From NCBI GenBank assembly GCA_963691755.1, contig OY829366.1:310001-374000 (forward strand): 64,000 bases of DNA, written 5' to 3'. The notes below the pieces were generated by a model. The model searched no databases, had not been told where the DNA came from, and was given only the letters and a program-made list of their open reading frames with translations. Positions 33,715 to 42,870 of the stretch are shown in pieces (positions within the stretch are counted from its first letter, which is position 1; each line of letters starts with the position of its first letter). The position numbers were made by a program, and so were the translations under genes. The stretch comes from Dinoroseobacter sp013215265 (GTDB lineage Bacteria; Pseudomonadota; Alphaproteobacteria; Rhodobacterales; Rhodobacteraceae).

Positions 33715-34682
33715 TCTTGTAATGCTGCATCGCGAACGCTTGCAGCATCTTCAGGAGACTTCAAAAGCGCCTGCGAAGGCTGGATCAGTGTTTCAAAACC
33801 TTCAGGCAAGCCATCTGTCGGTATCACAGCGGGATACATCCAGTTGGTTGTGGGGATGGCAGACTGGAAGCCGTCGCTCAGCATGAAGCTCAGAAATTGC
33901 TTCGCAAGCTCTGGCTGATCCGACCCTTCCAACATCGCTGCAACTTCCACCTGCATGTAGTGCCCTTCTGAGAAATTGGCCGCAGTCTTGCTGGCGTCTT
34001 CCTCGGCAATCAGATGATAGGCAGGCGATGTCGTGTAGCTGAGCACCATCTCGGCCTCGCCCTCTAGAAACAGCCCGTACGCCTCAGACCATCCCGGGGT
34101 GACCGTTAGAATATGCGGCGCCAAGCCTTCCCAAATTTGGGGTGCCCGGTCGCCGTAGGCCGCTTTCACCCACATCAGCAATCCCAAGCCAGGTGTGGAA
34201 CTGCGCGGGTCTTGGATGACGATCTTTACATCATCGGGCAGCGCAATCAGCTCCTCGAAGCTACCCGGGGCGTTCGCCATATCCGCGTTGTGGACGAAGG
34301 CAAAATATCCCCAGTCAAACGGAAGAAAGGCATCGTCAGTCCAGGAGATCGGAAGATCCAGACTTGGGACTTCCAGACCGTGAGGGACCACAAGCCCCGC
34401 TTCACGCGCACGTGCTGTCAGGTTTGTGTCGAGGCCAAGGACGATATCGGCGTCTGAGTTGCTGCCTTCAAGCTGCAACCGCGCCAGCAGAGCTGCGCCA
34501 TCACCCGCTGCAACAAATTGCAGGTCGCACCCGCATGTTTCTTCAAAAGCTGCTTCGACAACCGGGCCTGGGCCCCAATCCGAAACAAAACTGTCATAGG
34601 TATAAACTGTAAGTACGGGTGACTGCGCATTGGCAATGCCTGCCAATGTCAAAAGTCCCGCAGCGATGAGGGATGTTTTCAT
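33690..34682 (-). CDS. thiB: Thiamine-binding periplasmic protein
   Basis: This 330-residue solute-binding protein starts with the signal peptide MKTSLIAAGLLTLAGIANA. The mature part opens VLTVYTYDSFVSDWGPGP, the TbpA pattern, followed by CGCDLQFVAAGDG and the PFDWGYFAFVHN segment. The ATG at 34682 is preceded by GGAGGATAGG, which could be sequestered by the TPP riboswitch upstream. It is the first gene of thiBPQ. Confidence 0.95.
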   Translation of the reverse strand: MKTSLIAAGLLTLAGIANAQSPVLTVYTYDSFVSDWGPGPVVEAAFEETCGCDLQFVAAGDGAALLARLQLEGSNSDADIVLGLDTNLTARAREAGLVVPHGLEVPSLDLPISWTDDAFLPFDWGYFAFVHNADMANAPGSFEELIALPDDVKIVIQDPRSSTPGLGLLMWVKAAYGDRAPQIWEGLAPHILTVTPGWSEAYGLFLEGEAEMVLSYTTSPAYHLIAEEDASKTAANFSEGHYMQVEVAAMLEGSDQPELAKQFLSFMLSDGFQSAIPTTNWMYPAVIPTDGLPEGFETLIQPSQALLKSPEDAASVRDAALQEWLTALSR

Positions 34683-34731
34683 CCTATCCTCCATGGCGAC
34701 GGGCGAAGTGAAGCCGAGAGGATCTCGAAAC

Positions 34732-34810
34732 CTTCCCTCCGCCGGTCTTAACCGGTTCAGGTTCAACGGGTCCGCACGAATTGCATCTCAGCCCAATGGG
34801 CCCCCCGAGG
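34732..34810 (-). promoter_or_regulatory. TPP riboswitch (thi element)
   Basis: The minus strand reads CCTCGGGGGGCCC, GGGCTGAGATG, ACCCGTTGAACCTGA and CCGGTTAAGACCGGCGGAGG, the conserved TPP aptamer pieces in correct order. It lies 49 bases before thiB and ends close to its ribosome-binding site, so control is probably by translation block when TPP is abundant. Confidence 0.95.
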
Positions 34811-34952
34811 TGAGCGCACACTATGCAGGATCGCGAAAAGATCGCAACCCCAGATTGGATAGTTTAATATTAAACTAATTCTCCAAACGCAGGCACCCCT
34901 TGGCAGCGACAGTCTCTCAGGGTAACCGGGATCGCGCGAAAGAGGTTTCGAT

Positions 34953-36056
34953 ATGTCGTTCAACACATTTGGCCATGTTTTCCGGGTTACGACTTGGGGT
35001 GAAAGCCACGGCCCAGCACTTGGGGCAACGGTTGATGGGTGCCCACCCGGTGTCCCAATTGATGCTAAGACCATCCAGCAATGGCTGGACAAACGGAAGC
35101 CTGGGCAAAATAAGTTCACGACACAACGCCGCGAACCCGATGCCGTAAAAATCTTGTCGGGAACTTTTGAGGGCAAAACCACAGGCACTCCGATCCAATT
35201 GATGATCGAGAACACCGATCAACGGTCCAAAGATTATGGCGACATTGCCGAGAAGTTCCGCCCCGGACATGCGGATATCACCTATTGGCAGAAGTACGGT
35301 ATCCGCGACCCACGCGGGGGCGGTCGGTCATCCGCGCGCGAAACAGCTGCACGTGTTGCGGCCGGCGGGATCGCGCGCGCAGCACTGGAAAAGATTGCGC
35401 CTGAACTGATCGTCAAAGGCTACATGGTTCAAATGGGCCCGCGCGCGATCGATCGAGCCAAATTCGACTGGGATCAGATCGACCAAAACCCGTTCTGGAC
35501 ACCCGATGCCGCGGCTTCGGAAGATTGGGCCGCATACTTGGACAGTCTTCGTAAATCTGGGGAATCCGTCGGTGCAATCATTGAGGTAACAGCGCAAAAT
35601 GTGCCAGTGGGGATTGGCGCGCCAATCTATGCAAAGCTCGATACCGATCTCGCCGCTGCCATGATGAGCATCAACGCCGTGAAGGGCGTCGAGATTGGAG
35701 AAGGTATGTCAGCCGCCATGCTGACGGGTACCGAAAATGCTGACGAGATCGCTTTCGGCCCGGATGGCCCGATCTATAGCTCCAACCACGCGGGTGGCAT
35801 CTTAGGTGGAATATCAACAGGTCAGGATGTTGTCGTTCGCTTTGCAGTCAAACCTACCAGCTCAATTCTAACGCCCCGCAAAACGATCACCAAAGCGGGC
35901 GACGCTGCAGAGATCATCACCAAAGGCCGTCATGATCCATGCGTTGGGATTCGCGCTGTTCCTGTTGGTGAGGCTATGATGGCCTGTGTATTGCTGGATC
36001 ATATCCTGTTGGACCGGGCCCAGACAGGCGAGGCTGTCCTTGGGAAAATTGGATGA
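34953..36056 (+). CDS. aroC: Chorismate synthase
   Basis: This 367-residue enzyme makes chorismate from EPSP with reduced FMN, the last step of the shikimate pathway. Family signatures are GESHGPALGATVDGCPPGV, the DPRGGGRSSARETAARVAAG block and VVVRFAVKPTSSIL. AGAGG precedes the start at 34953. It is transcribed away from thiB, and 142 bases separate its start from the TPP aptamer. No operon partner is seen downstream. Confidence 0.97.
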   Translation: MSFNTFGHVFRVTTWGESHGPALGATVDGCPPGVPIDAKTIQQWLDKRKPGQNKFTTQRREPDAVKILSGTFEGKTTGTPIQLMIENTDQRSKDYGDIAEKFRPGHADITYWQKYGIRDPRGGGRSSARETAARVAAGGIARAALEKIAPELIVKGYMVQMGPRAIDRAKFDWDQIDQNPFWTPDAAASEDWAAYLDSLRKSGESVGAIIEVTAQNVPVGIGAPIYAKLDTDLAAAMMSINAVKGVEIGEGMSAAMLTGTENADEIAFGPDGPIYSSNHAGGILGGISTGQDVVVRFAVKPTSSILTPRKTITKAGDAAEIITKGRHDPCVGIRAVPVGEAMMACVLLDHILLDRAQTGEAVLGKIG

Positions 36057-36148
36057 CCAGTTCCGCAAGAAATCTGCAAGATACCTTCATATTTAAGACA
36101 GATTCTTAGAATCTTTTATCAGGAAGGGACTTTGTAGAGGCGCATGTC

Positions 36149-36901
36149 ATGCGTTCTTGGGCTGTATGTAAATCGTTTTGCGTTGAAGATTCTGGCGCCG
36201 TAACCGTCGATTGGACGCTTCTTACGGCCGCAGTGGTGGGCCTAGGTATGGCAGGGTCAGCCGCTGTCATTATGGGTGCCGATGATATATCCCATGACAT
36301 TTCAAACCAAACCTCAGGTCAGTCTGTTTCAATAGAATTCAACAGCACGTATCAGAACGTGTCCTTCTTTGACGACTTTGAAGACGGCCAGGCTCTGGGG
36401 TGGAGCGTAGCGCAAACCGACAATACCGAAGCGTCCTTGGGTGGAATTTTGGGCCGCTTTGGCGGAACAGGTGGCGCACAGATGGTACACAAAACCTGGG
36501 CTTTGGATCCGAACGCAAGCTTTGCAGTTGTTGAATTCGACTTGCATGCAATCGACACCTGGGATCTTGAGGCAATGTCAATTTTCCTGAATGACGCATT
36601 AGCCAGTCAGCGGACATTCTCGACACATGACGGGGATTTCGCGCGGCAACAGGTTATTGACAGCTCACCCTCCAATGTTGCGATCACCTACGGCGCACAC
36701 TCAAGCGCGGAGAACGGCTATTCCGTCCGTGGCGATGTCAAAAGCCACGATGAAACCGTAGCAGTTCGCATTGAAGTATCGGATCCCGGTAGCAGCCTGA
36801 AACTTGGCTTTGGCTCTACGCTAGATCAATCGATCGGTGACGAAAGCTGGGCCATCGACAATATGAGAGTCACATCGACCAACGACCCAGAGAGCGTTTA
36901 G
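36149..36901 (+). CDS. Flp-pilin-like protein with large extra domain
   Basis: The first 45 residues look like a type IVb (Flp) pilin: VEDSGAVTVDWTLLTAAVVG with glutamate before the cleaved segment, then a hydrophobic helix through GMAGSAAVIMG. Normal Flp pilins stop at about 60 residues, but this protein goes on to 250. The extension is acidic, starts SFFDDFEDGQALGWSVAQ and ends DESWAIDNMRVTST, which resembles a jelly-roll/LamG-like beta domain. It may be a minor pilin or pilus-tip adhesin. No tad assembly genes are nearby. Confidence 0.6.
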   Translation: MRSWAVCKSFCVEDSGAVTVDWTLLTAAVVGLGMAGSAAVIMGADDISHDISNQTSGQSVSIEFNSTYQNVSFFDDFEDGQALGWSVAQTDNTEASLGGILGRFGGTGGAQMVHKTWALDPNASFAVVEFDLHAIDTWDLEAMSIFLNDALASQRTFSTHDGDFARQQVIDSSPSNVAITYGAHSSAENGYSVRGDVKSHDETVAVRIEVSDPGSSLKLGFGSTLDQSIGDESWAIDNMRVTSTNDPESV

Positions 36902-36911
36902 GGCGGAGCGC

Positions 36912-37325
36912 TCACGCAGTGGCGGCACCCAAAGCAACATCCATCAATTCTTTGATCTGCGCTCGACCCGTTCCAGCGACGAGCCGGCCAAGTTCCTGAT
37001 CGCCCTTCAACACCACCAGTGTCGACCGACGTGGAATACTCAAACGACGGGTGATGTCAGCGCTGCGGTACTGATCCCAGTCAACGCGTACAAAGACGAT
37101 ATTCTCTTCATATGCAGGGTTTTCCGATTTCAGTCTGCCAAGCACACGGGCCTGAGCAGCACAGGTTCCACACCAGCTCGCGGCAAAATCCAAGAATACC
37201 GTTTTACCTGCGGCAAGCTCGCTGTCCACCAGGCCAGGGTAATAGTCCACCATGCTGGCGGTCGCGGGCAGAGCGTAAGCAGCGGACGCTGCAGCGGAAA
37301 GGGCTAGAAATTTACGACGATCCAT
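36912..37325 (-). CDS. Thioredoxin-like periplasmic protein
   Basis: This 137-residue protein has an N-terminal signal with a twin-arginine-like MDRRKFLALSAAASAAYALP and a thioredoxin fold whose active site is ASWCGTCAAQARVL. RRSTLVVLKG supplies the cis-Pro region, although the usual Pro is replaced. It lies 18 bases after the CcdA-like gene, which could supply electrons from the cytoplasm. It resembles the C-terminal domain of DsbD as a separate protein. Confidence 0.85.
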   Translation of the reverse strand: MDRRKFLALSAAASAAYALPATASMVDYYPGLVDSELAAGKTVFLDFAASWCGTCAAQARVLGRLKSENPAYEENIVFVRVDWDQYRSADITRRLSIPRRSTLVVLKGDQELGRLVAGTGRAQIKELMDVALGAATA

Positions 37326-37343
37326 CAGGAAAAACCTTTCGGG

Positions 37344-38057
37344 TCAGAGTGAAACAGACAAATCAATAAACCACGCAGGCAGGTTTTGAACCGCCCAGTT
37401 TTCGGCCATGTGGTGAACGCCGAACAGCAATCCGACCCCAACCCCAACGAACAACACACCCATGATCGGGCGCGCACGCCCCGCGAGTGCACGCATCGCA
37501 GCCTGACGCTTCAAGATAGTCGCGCGCGCGCCATAGGCCAGAACAAGGATGATGGTCGACACACCTAATGCAAAGCTCAACATAATACCGGTCGCCAACC
37601 CGAGACTTTCGCCTTGCCAGGCAAGCGCGATCGCACCGCCCAGAGTAGGGCCAATGCAAGGGGACCATACGGCTCCCAGAAGCATCCCACCCAGAAACTG
37701 GCCGTGCAGTCCGGTCTGATCTACGCGCTCAAGGCCTTCATCGGCGCGGCTTGCGAAGCCAGCGGTCGCTGTCACAAACCCCGCGTTCAGTCGTGGTACA
37801 AGCAAAACCAGACCAAATAGGATCATTACTATCGCCGCAGCTTGACTGATCATTTCCTGATCGAGCCCGAAAAACCGGCCCACAGTTGCAATGCCAATCC
37901 CAAGTGCGACAAAGGCAAGGCTCATGCCGCCCGCCAGAGCAACTGGTCCCAAACGGTGGGACTGTACAGCGCTGGCAAGTACAATCGGCAGAACCGGCAA
38001 GACGCATGGGTTTATCAGCGTCAGAAGTCCAGCCGCATATCCAAATAGCAGATCCAT
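37344..38057 (-). CDS. CcdA/DsbD-like thiol electron transporter
   Basis: This 237-residue membrane protein has six predicted helices and the CcdA core: GYAAGLLTLINPCVLPVLP with the first redox cysteine, and LGAVWSPCIGPTLGGAIALA with the second. Such proteins move reducing power from cytoplasmic thioredoxin to periplasmic partners. I chose the ATG at 38057 (MDLLFGYAAG). The downstream thioredoxin-like protein is the obvious partner. Confidence 0.9.
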   Translation of the reverse strand: MDLLFGYAAGLLTLINPCVLPVLPIVLASAVQSHRLGPVALAGGMSLAFVALGIGIATVGRFFGLDQEMISQAAAIVMILFGLVLLVPRLNAGFVTATAGFASRADEGLERVDQTGLHGQFLGGMLLGAVWSPCIGPTLGGAIALAWQGESLGLATGIMLSFALGVSTIILVLAYGARATILKRQAAMRALAGRARPIMGVLFVGVGVGLLFGVHHMAENWAVQNLPAWFIDLSVSL

Positions 38058-38120
38058 GGGATCTATAAACGCATGTGAGACCACGCTGTCATCTCACGAC
38101 GCTGTCAGCTCACGCAAAGG

Positions 38121-39005
38121 TCAATCGGTTGTAACCGGGGATCTTCTGGCTCGGGACAATTGAACAGCAAGGATTCCAAACGTGATGATCGCGACGCCAA
38201 AAACATCCAGTGTGCCCATCGCCTCTCCCAACAGCACCGCTGCTATGGCGACCCCAAAGAACGGGTTGAGGAAATGGAACGTCGCTGCGCGTGTCGCACC
38301 GATCCTTTCGACCAACGCAAACCAGATCCACGTGGCGGCCAGCCCAGGAACGAGCGTGGTGTAGACGAACGCAAGTAGCAGGGTTCCGCTGTAGCGCACC
38401 TCCCAGGTTTCGCTGATCAGCCCAACAAGGAGTAGCGCTGCGCCACCGACCCACATCTGATAACCGACCACCATAAGAAGGTTTCCGCCTGTTGACGCAC
38501 CACGAACGCTAAGCGTTGCAACGGCTAAGGCGACCACACCGACTATGCAGATCATAACCCCGAAAAGATCAACGCCCGCATTCAAGCGTGTGCCCATAAT
38601 CAATGCAGCACCGGCAAATCCTGCCACAAGCCCCGCAATAGCCAGCCAAGGTAGGCGCTCCTTTAAAAAGATCCAACTCGCAAAGGCCACCAATAGCGGC
38701 ATCGTCGATGCTATGATTGCAGCCAGTGAGGCTTCGATCGTTCGCATCGCAATGAAGAACAGGCCCAGGTAGAGCGCGTTCTGACACAGGCCAAAAACAA
38801 AAGTGTTTCGCCATTGCGCCCGTGTCAGGCGAAAGCTTTGACCCATCAAAGCCGCAATCAAAACCGCTAAACCGCCAGAGATGAAGAAGCGCAGTGCGAG
38901 CGTAAGCATTGGAGGGGCATCCGCCACGATGATACGCGCTGACGTGAAAGCAGATGACCACATCAGCGCAAAAACCAGCCCCATAATGATCGCGCGCAAG
39001 TCCAT
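38121..39005 (-). CDS. EamA-family (DMT) transporter
   Basis: This 294-residue membrane protein has ten hydrophobic segments in two EamA repeats; the first opens LVFALMWSSAFTSARIIV and the second begins around LMVVGYQMWVGGAALLLVG. Metabolite export is usual in this superfamily but the substrate is not readable. The ATG at 39005 lies within a short leader. It is separated from neighbours and probably monocistronic. Confidence 0.88.
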   Translation of the reverse strand: MDLRAIIMGLVFALMWSSAFTSARIIVADAPPMLTLALRFFISGGLAVLIAALMGQSFRLTRAQWRNTFVFGLCQNALYLGLFFIAMRTIEASLAAIIASTMPLLVAFASWIFLKERLPWLAIAGLVAGFAGAALIMGTRLNAGVDLFGVMICIVGVVALAVATLSVRGASTGGNLLMVVGYQMWVGGAALLLVGLISETWEVRYSGTLLLAFVYTTLVPGLAATWIWFALVERIGATRAATFHFLNPFFGVAIAAVLLGEAMGTLDVFGVAIITFGILAVQLSRARRSPVTTD

Positions 39006-39070
39006 GCATCCCCCCAATTCAAAAGGGCCGCCATTGGCGACCCTCGAAACGTTATAGAGCTTAGCTCAGA

Positions 39071-39361
39071 TCAGCTGTTCACGCTGTCTTTAAGCGCTTT
39101 CGCTACGGTCATTTTCACAACCTTATCGGCCTCTTTCTTGATCTGCTCACCCGTTGCAGGGTTGCGCACCATACGTTCAGGACGCTCACGGCAATAAACT
39201 TTGCCGATACCAGGGAGCGTCACGGCACCCCCGCCGGAAACTTCCGAGGTGATTACTGCAGTCAGCGCTTCAAGCGCAGAACCTGCGGTTTTGCGGTCCA
39301 TATCGCCTTGGTCTGCGATAGCGGCGATCAATTGAGTTTTGGTGAGCGGCTTTTGCGCCAT
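39071..39361 (-). CDS. HU-family DNA-binding protein
   Basis: This 96-residue nucleoid protein has the HU fold: MAQKPLTKTQLIAAIADQGD, then ALEALTAVITSEVSGGGAV, and the DNA-binding arm RPERMVRNPATGEQI. AGGGAGACAG precedes the ATG at 39361. One non-standard point is the Cys in KVYCRERPER, where HU usually has Phe. Roseobacters often have several HU copies, so a specific name is not given. Confidence 0.92.
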   Translation of the reverse strand: MAQKPLTKTQLIAAIADQGDMDRKTAGSALEALTAVITSEVSGGGAVTLPGIGKVYCRERPERMVRNPATGEQIKKEADKVVKMTVAKALKDSVNS

Positions 39362-39495
39362 TTGGTCTGTCTCCCTGTCTTGTGACGCGTTCATGGCGCA
39401 TCAGCTATGTGAGCAATAGATAAACAGGTGTTTTCGTGCCCCGGCAAGCGCATAAAGTCAAAAAACTTGAGGAAATTGGACGATTTCGCGTTTGT

Positions 39496-40968
39496 TTATA
39501 GAAATGCGGTCTCTTCGAAGCTGCGAAGCTTACGGCTGTGGATACGTTCAAGCGGCATACCACGCAGCGTCTCCATCGCCCTGATTCCGATAAGCAGGTG
39601 CCGCGCGACCTGTCTTTTATAGAAATCAGACGCCATTCCAGGCAGCTTCAGCTCACCATGCAACGGCTTGTCCGACACGCACAGCAACGTTCCATAAGGC
39701 ACTCGGAAACGGAATCCATTCGCTGCGATCGTGGCACTTTCCATATCAAGCGCAATGGCACGTGACTGGCTCAAACGACGCACCGGCCCACTTTGATCCC
39801 TGAGCTCCCAGTTGCGGTTATCAAGCGTGGCGACGGTTCCAGTTCGCATGATCCGCTTCAGATCATAGCCTTCAAGTTCGCTGACCTGAGCCACCGCTCT
39901 TTCAAGCGCAACTTGAATTTCCGCCAAGGGCGGGATCGGTACCCAGACCGGCAAGTCATCGTCAAGCACAGCATCTTCACGCAGATAAGCATGGGCCAGC
40001 ACATAGTCGCCGAGGCTCTGACTGTTTCTGAGCCCCGCACAATGCCCCACCATCAGCCACGCATGCGGCCGCAGCACTGCAATATGGTCTGTCGCGGTTT
40101 TGGCATTAGATGGACCGACCCCGATGTTGACCAAGCTGATACCACCCTGTCCTTTGCAGGTCAGATGATACGTTGGCATCTGCGGCGCCTTGGCTGGAAC
40201 GGGGATCTCGGCGTTGGGATCCGTGATCACAATGTTCCCGGGGGCGATAAGGCTATCGTAGTCACTGTCTGGGTTTGCCAGTTCCGCGCGCGCAAATGCG
40301 ACAAACTCCTCCATGTAAAACTGGTAGTTGGTGAACAAAACGTGGTTCTGAAAATGCTCTGCCGCCGTTGCAGTGTAATGTTGCAAGCGGGCGAGCGAGT
40401 AATCAATGCGTTGCGCAGTAAACGGGGCAAGCGGGCTAGACCCGTCCTCGTGCTTGTAACCGAAACCGTTTACGATCTCGTCATGGGTCGTCGACAGATC
40501 GGGTACGTCAAAGACGTCCCTTAAAGTGAAGGTCAGCGCCCCGTCTTGCGGCACGGGACTGCCGTCTTCGCCGGACATCGCAAAATGCAATGGAATCGGT
40601 GTTGTCGACACGCCAATTGAAACACTGGTTGCATGGTTTTTGGTCACTAACGCGATCTGCTGGGTTAGATAGTTTTCGTAAAGATCCGGCCGCGTAACCG
40701 TTGTGGAATACGTTCCAGGCTCGGAGACATGGCCAAAACTTAGCCGGCTATCAAGATGGTCATAGCTTGCCGTCGTTAAACGAATTTCCGGGTAATATGC
40801 GCGATAACGACATTCTGGAGGACCACCCCGCAGTACTTCAGCGAAGCGCTCGCGCAAAAACAACGTCGCCTCCTCATAGAGGCGTTTAAGCTCAGCGACC
40901 GCCTCGGCGGGGTCGGAATAGGGTTTCGGTTCGCCCTGCGCAGGGGCACAAATCGGAATTGTTTTCAT
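39496..40968 (-). CDS. amn: AMP nucleosidase
   Basis: This 490-residue enzyme hydrolyses AMP to adenine and ribose 5-phosphate. The N-terminal domain (about 1-180) is the Amn-specific region; the C-terminal part is a nucleoside-phosphorylase-like fold with LVNIGVGPSNAKTATDHIAV, MVGHCAGLRNSQSLGDYVL and SRAIALDMESATIAANGFRF. It starts 5 bases after the adenine deaminase stop, so its product adenine can be used by the neighbour's enzyme. Length matches the family. Confidence 0.95.
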   Translation of the reverse strand: MKTIPICAPAQGEPKPYSDPAEAVAELKRLYEEATLFLRERFAEVLRGGPPECRYRAYYPEIRLTTASYDHLDSRLSFGHVSEPGTYSTTVTRPDLYENYLTQQIALVTKNHATSVSIGVSTTPIPLHFAMSGEDGSPVPQDGALTFTLRDVFDVPDLSTTHDEIVNGFGYKHEDGSSPLAPFTAQRIDYSLARLQHYTATAAEHFQNHVLFTNYQFYMEEFVAFARAELANPDSDYDSLIAPGNIVITDPNAEIPVPAKAPQMPTYHLTCKGQGGISLVNIGVGPSNAKTATDHIAVLRPHAWLMVGHCAGLRNSQSLGDYVLAHAYLREDAVLDDDLPVWVPIPPLAEIQVALERAVAQVSELEGYDLKRIMRTGTVATLDNRNWELRDQSGPVRRLSQSRAIALDMESATIAANGFRFRVPYGTLLCVSDKPLHGELKLPGMASDFYKRQVARHLLIGIRAMETLRGMPLERIHSRKLRSFEETAFL

Positions 40969-40973
40969 TCTTG

Positions 40974-42776
40974 TTATTCTTTCTCAAACAAATCTATCAG
41001 TTCGAATTTCGTCACATCTACGAGACCAAGATCGGAAATTCGCAGTTCAGGGATGACCACAAGCGCAAGAAGCGAATGCTGCATATAGGCGTTGTTCAAT
41101 GTGCATCCGCAGTTCGCCATAGCCTCCACCATCTTATCGGCCTTTGCGGCAACTTCAGCCGCCGGGCTGTCTGACATCAATCCCGCGATTGGCAGCTCAA
41201 TCAAAGCAAGTTCGTCCCCGTCCTTCCATACGGTTACCCCACCGCCGACCTCACCTAAACGATTTGCTGCCGCTGCCATAAGAAGCCTGTCCGTGCCCAC
41301 CACAATCATGTGGTGACTGTCATGAGCCACCGTAGACGCAATTGCCATGTCGCCGTTGTATCCGAAGCCAGATACAAAGCCGTTCACGACCTTACCGGTG
41401 CCTTTGTGGCGTTCCACCAAGGCAATCTGGCACACGTCCCCTTCGCTCTCGACGATCCCTTCACGCACTGGCAGATCCGCTAAAAGAGCCTTTGTCGGTG
41501 CTTGATTTTCAACGACACCGATCACTTTTGCTTTGACGCGGTTGACCTCTGTCGGCGCCTTCACCTCGAAATCATGCAGGTTAAGAATTTTGCCAAGGTG
41601 AACAGTGCCGCGCACATCCTCGGGCCAGACCAGATGTGGGCATTCAACCTCGATCCTGCCCTCGCGGGCGACGGTGACACCGCGGGCAATAACGTGCTCG
41701 ATGGGCAAATCCGTCAGCGAAGATGTCAGGATTACATCAGCGCGTCGTCCAGGCGCAATTGACCCAAGTTCGCGTTCCAAGCCGAAATGGGTCGCCGTAT
41801 TAACGCTGGCCATCTGCAAAGCAATCAAGGGATCGCAGCCACAGGCGATGGCATGACGCACAACCCGGTCCATATGGCCATCTTGAACGAGCGTACCCGA
41901 ATGGCAGTCATCCGTGCACAAAATGAAATTCCGTGGGTCGAGCCCCTTTTCCGTGATGGCAGTAATCTGGCTTTCAACGTCGTACCAAGCGCTGCCAAGA
42001 CGAAGCATGGACCGCATTCCCTGACGCACGCGTGCAATCGCATCGGCCTCGCAGGTGCCTTCGTGATCGTCCGCAGGTCCGCCAGCGGCATAGGCATGAA
42101 AAGGCGCGCCAAGGTCGGGAGAGGCATAGTGCCCACCAACCGTTTTACGCGCCCTTTGTGTCTCGGCGATTTCAGCAAGCATCTTTGCGTCGCCCGCTGC
42201 CACACCCGGAAAGTTCATCATCTCTCCCAAGCCAATAATGCCCGGCCAACCCATGGCTTCGGCAACATCCTCGGGCGTGATCTCATGCCCAGTGGTTTCC
42301 AAGCCAGGCGCAGAAGGGGCGCAGGACGGCATCTGGGTGTAAATGTTCACAGGCTGCATCAACGCTTCGTCATGCATGAACTTTACGCCGCGCAGACCTA
42401 AAACATTGGCAATCTCATGCGGGTCGGTGAACATGGTTGTGGTCCCGTGGGGGATCACGGCGGCCGCAAATTCCGCCGGGGTCAGCATGCCGGACTCTAT
42501 ATGCATATGCCCGTCAACCAAGCCGGGGATCAGGTAGCGCCCCCCGGCATCGATCACCTCGGTCTCTTCGCCGATACAATGCGCGGCATCTGGCCCGACA
42601 TAGGCAAACCTGCCTTTGGCAATCGCGACTTGCCAGTTTTCCAGCACCTCGCGGGACTGCACATTCACAAGTTTGCCACCAACGATCACTCGGTCGGCAG
42701 GCACACGTCCGGCAGCGACCGCAACCAAATCTGCGGCGACCTCGGACCAATCGGGAAATTTTGTGGGGTGTTCCAT
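40974..42776 (-). CDS. ade: Adenine deaminase
   Basis: This 600-residue metal-dependent amidohydrolase converts adenine to hypoxanthine and ammonia. The metal site is in LIPGLVDGHMHIESGMLTPA, the EIANVLG segment and CTDDCHSGTLVQDGHMDRVV. The C-terminal domain ends in a stretch typical of the family (CTLNNAYMQHSLLALVVIPE). The ATG at 42776 gives MEHPTKFPDW; a longer upstream frame lacks support. With amn it forms an AMP to hypoxanthine route. Confidence 0.95.
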   Translation of the reverse strand: MEHPTKFPDWSEVAADLVAVAAGRVPADRVIVGGKLVNVQSREVLENWQVAIAKGRFAYVGPDAAHCIGEETEVIDAGGRYLIPGLVDGHMHIESGMLTPAEFAAAVIPHGTTTMFTDPHEIANVLGLRGVKFMHDEALMQPVNIYTQMPSCAPSAPGLETTGHEITPEDVAEAMGWPGIIGLGEMMNFPGVAAGDAKMLAEIAETQRARKTVGGHYASPDLGAPFHAYAAGGPADDHEGTCEADAIARVRQGMRSMLRLGSAWYDVESQITAITEKGLDPRNFILCTDDCHSGTLVQDGHMDRVVRHAIACGCDPLIALQMASVNTATHFGLERELGSIAPGRRADVILTSSLTDLPIEHVIARGVTVAREGRIEVECPHLVWPEDVRGTVHLGKILNLHDFEVKAPTEVNRVKAKVIGVVENQAPTKALLADLPVREGIVESEGDVCQIALVERHKGTGKVVNGFVSGFGYNGDMAIASTVAHDSHHMIVVGTDRLLMAAAANRLGEVGGGVTVWKDGDELALIELPIAGLMSDSPAAEVAAKADKMVEAMANCGCTLNNAYMQHSLLALVVIPELRISDLGLVDVTKFELIDLFEKE

Positions 42777-42870
42777 GAACCAAGTGTCATAATTTTTTAG
42801 ATGGGCGCAAGGCGCAACAACATTTCGATTCCGGGTTTGCAAACTCAAGCTAATCACTGAGGCTGACGTC

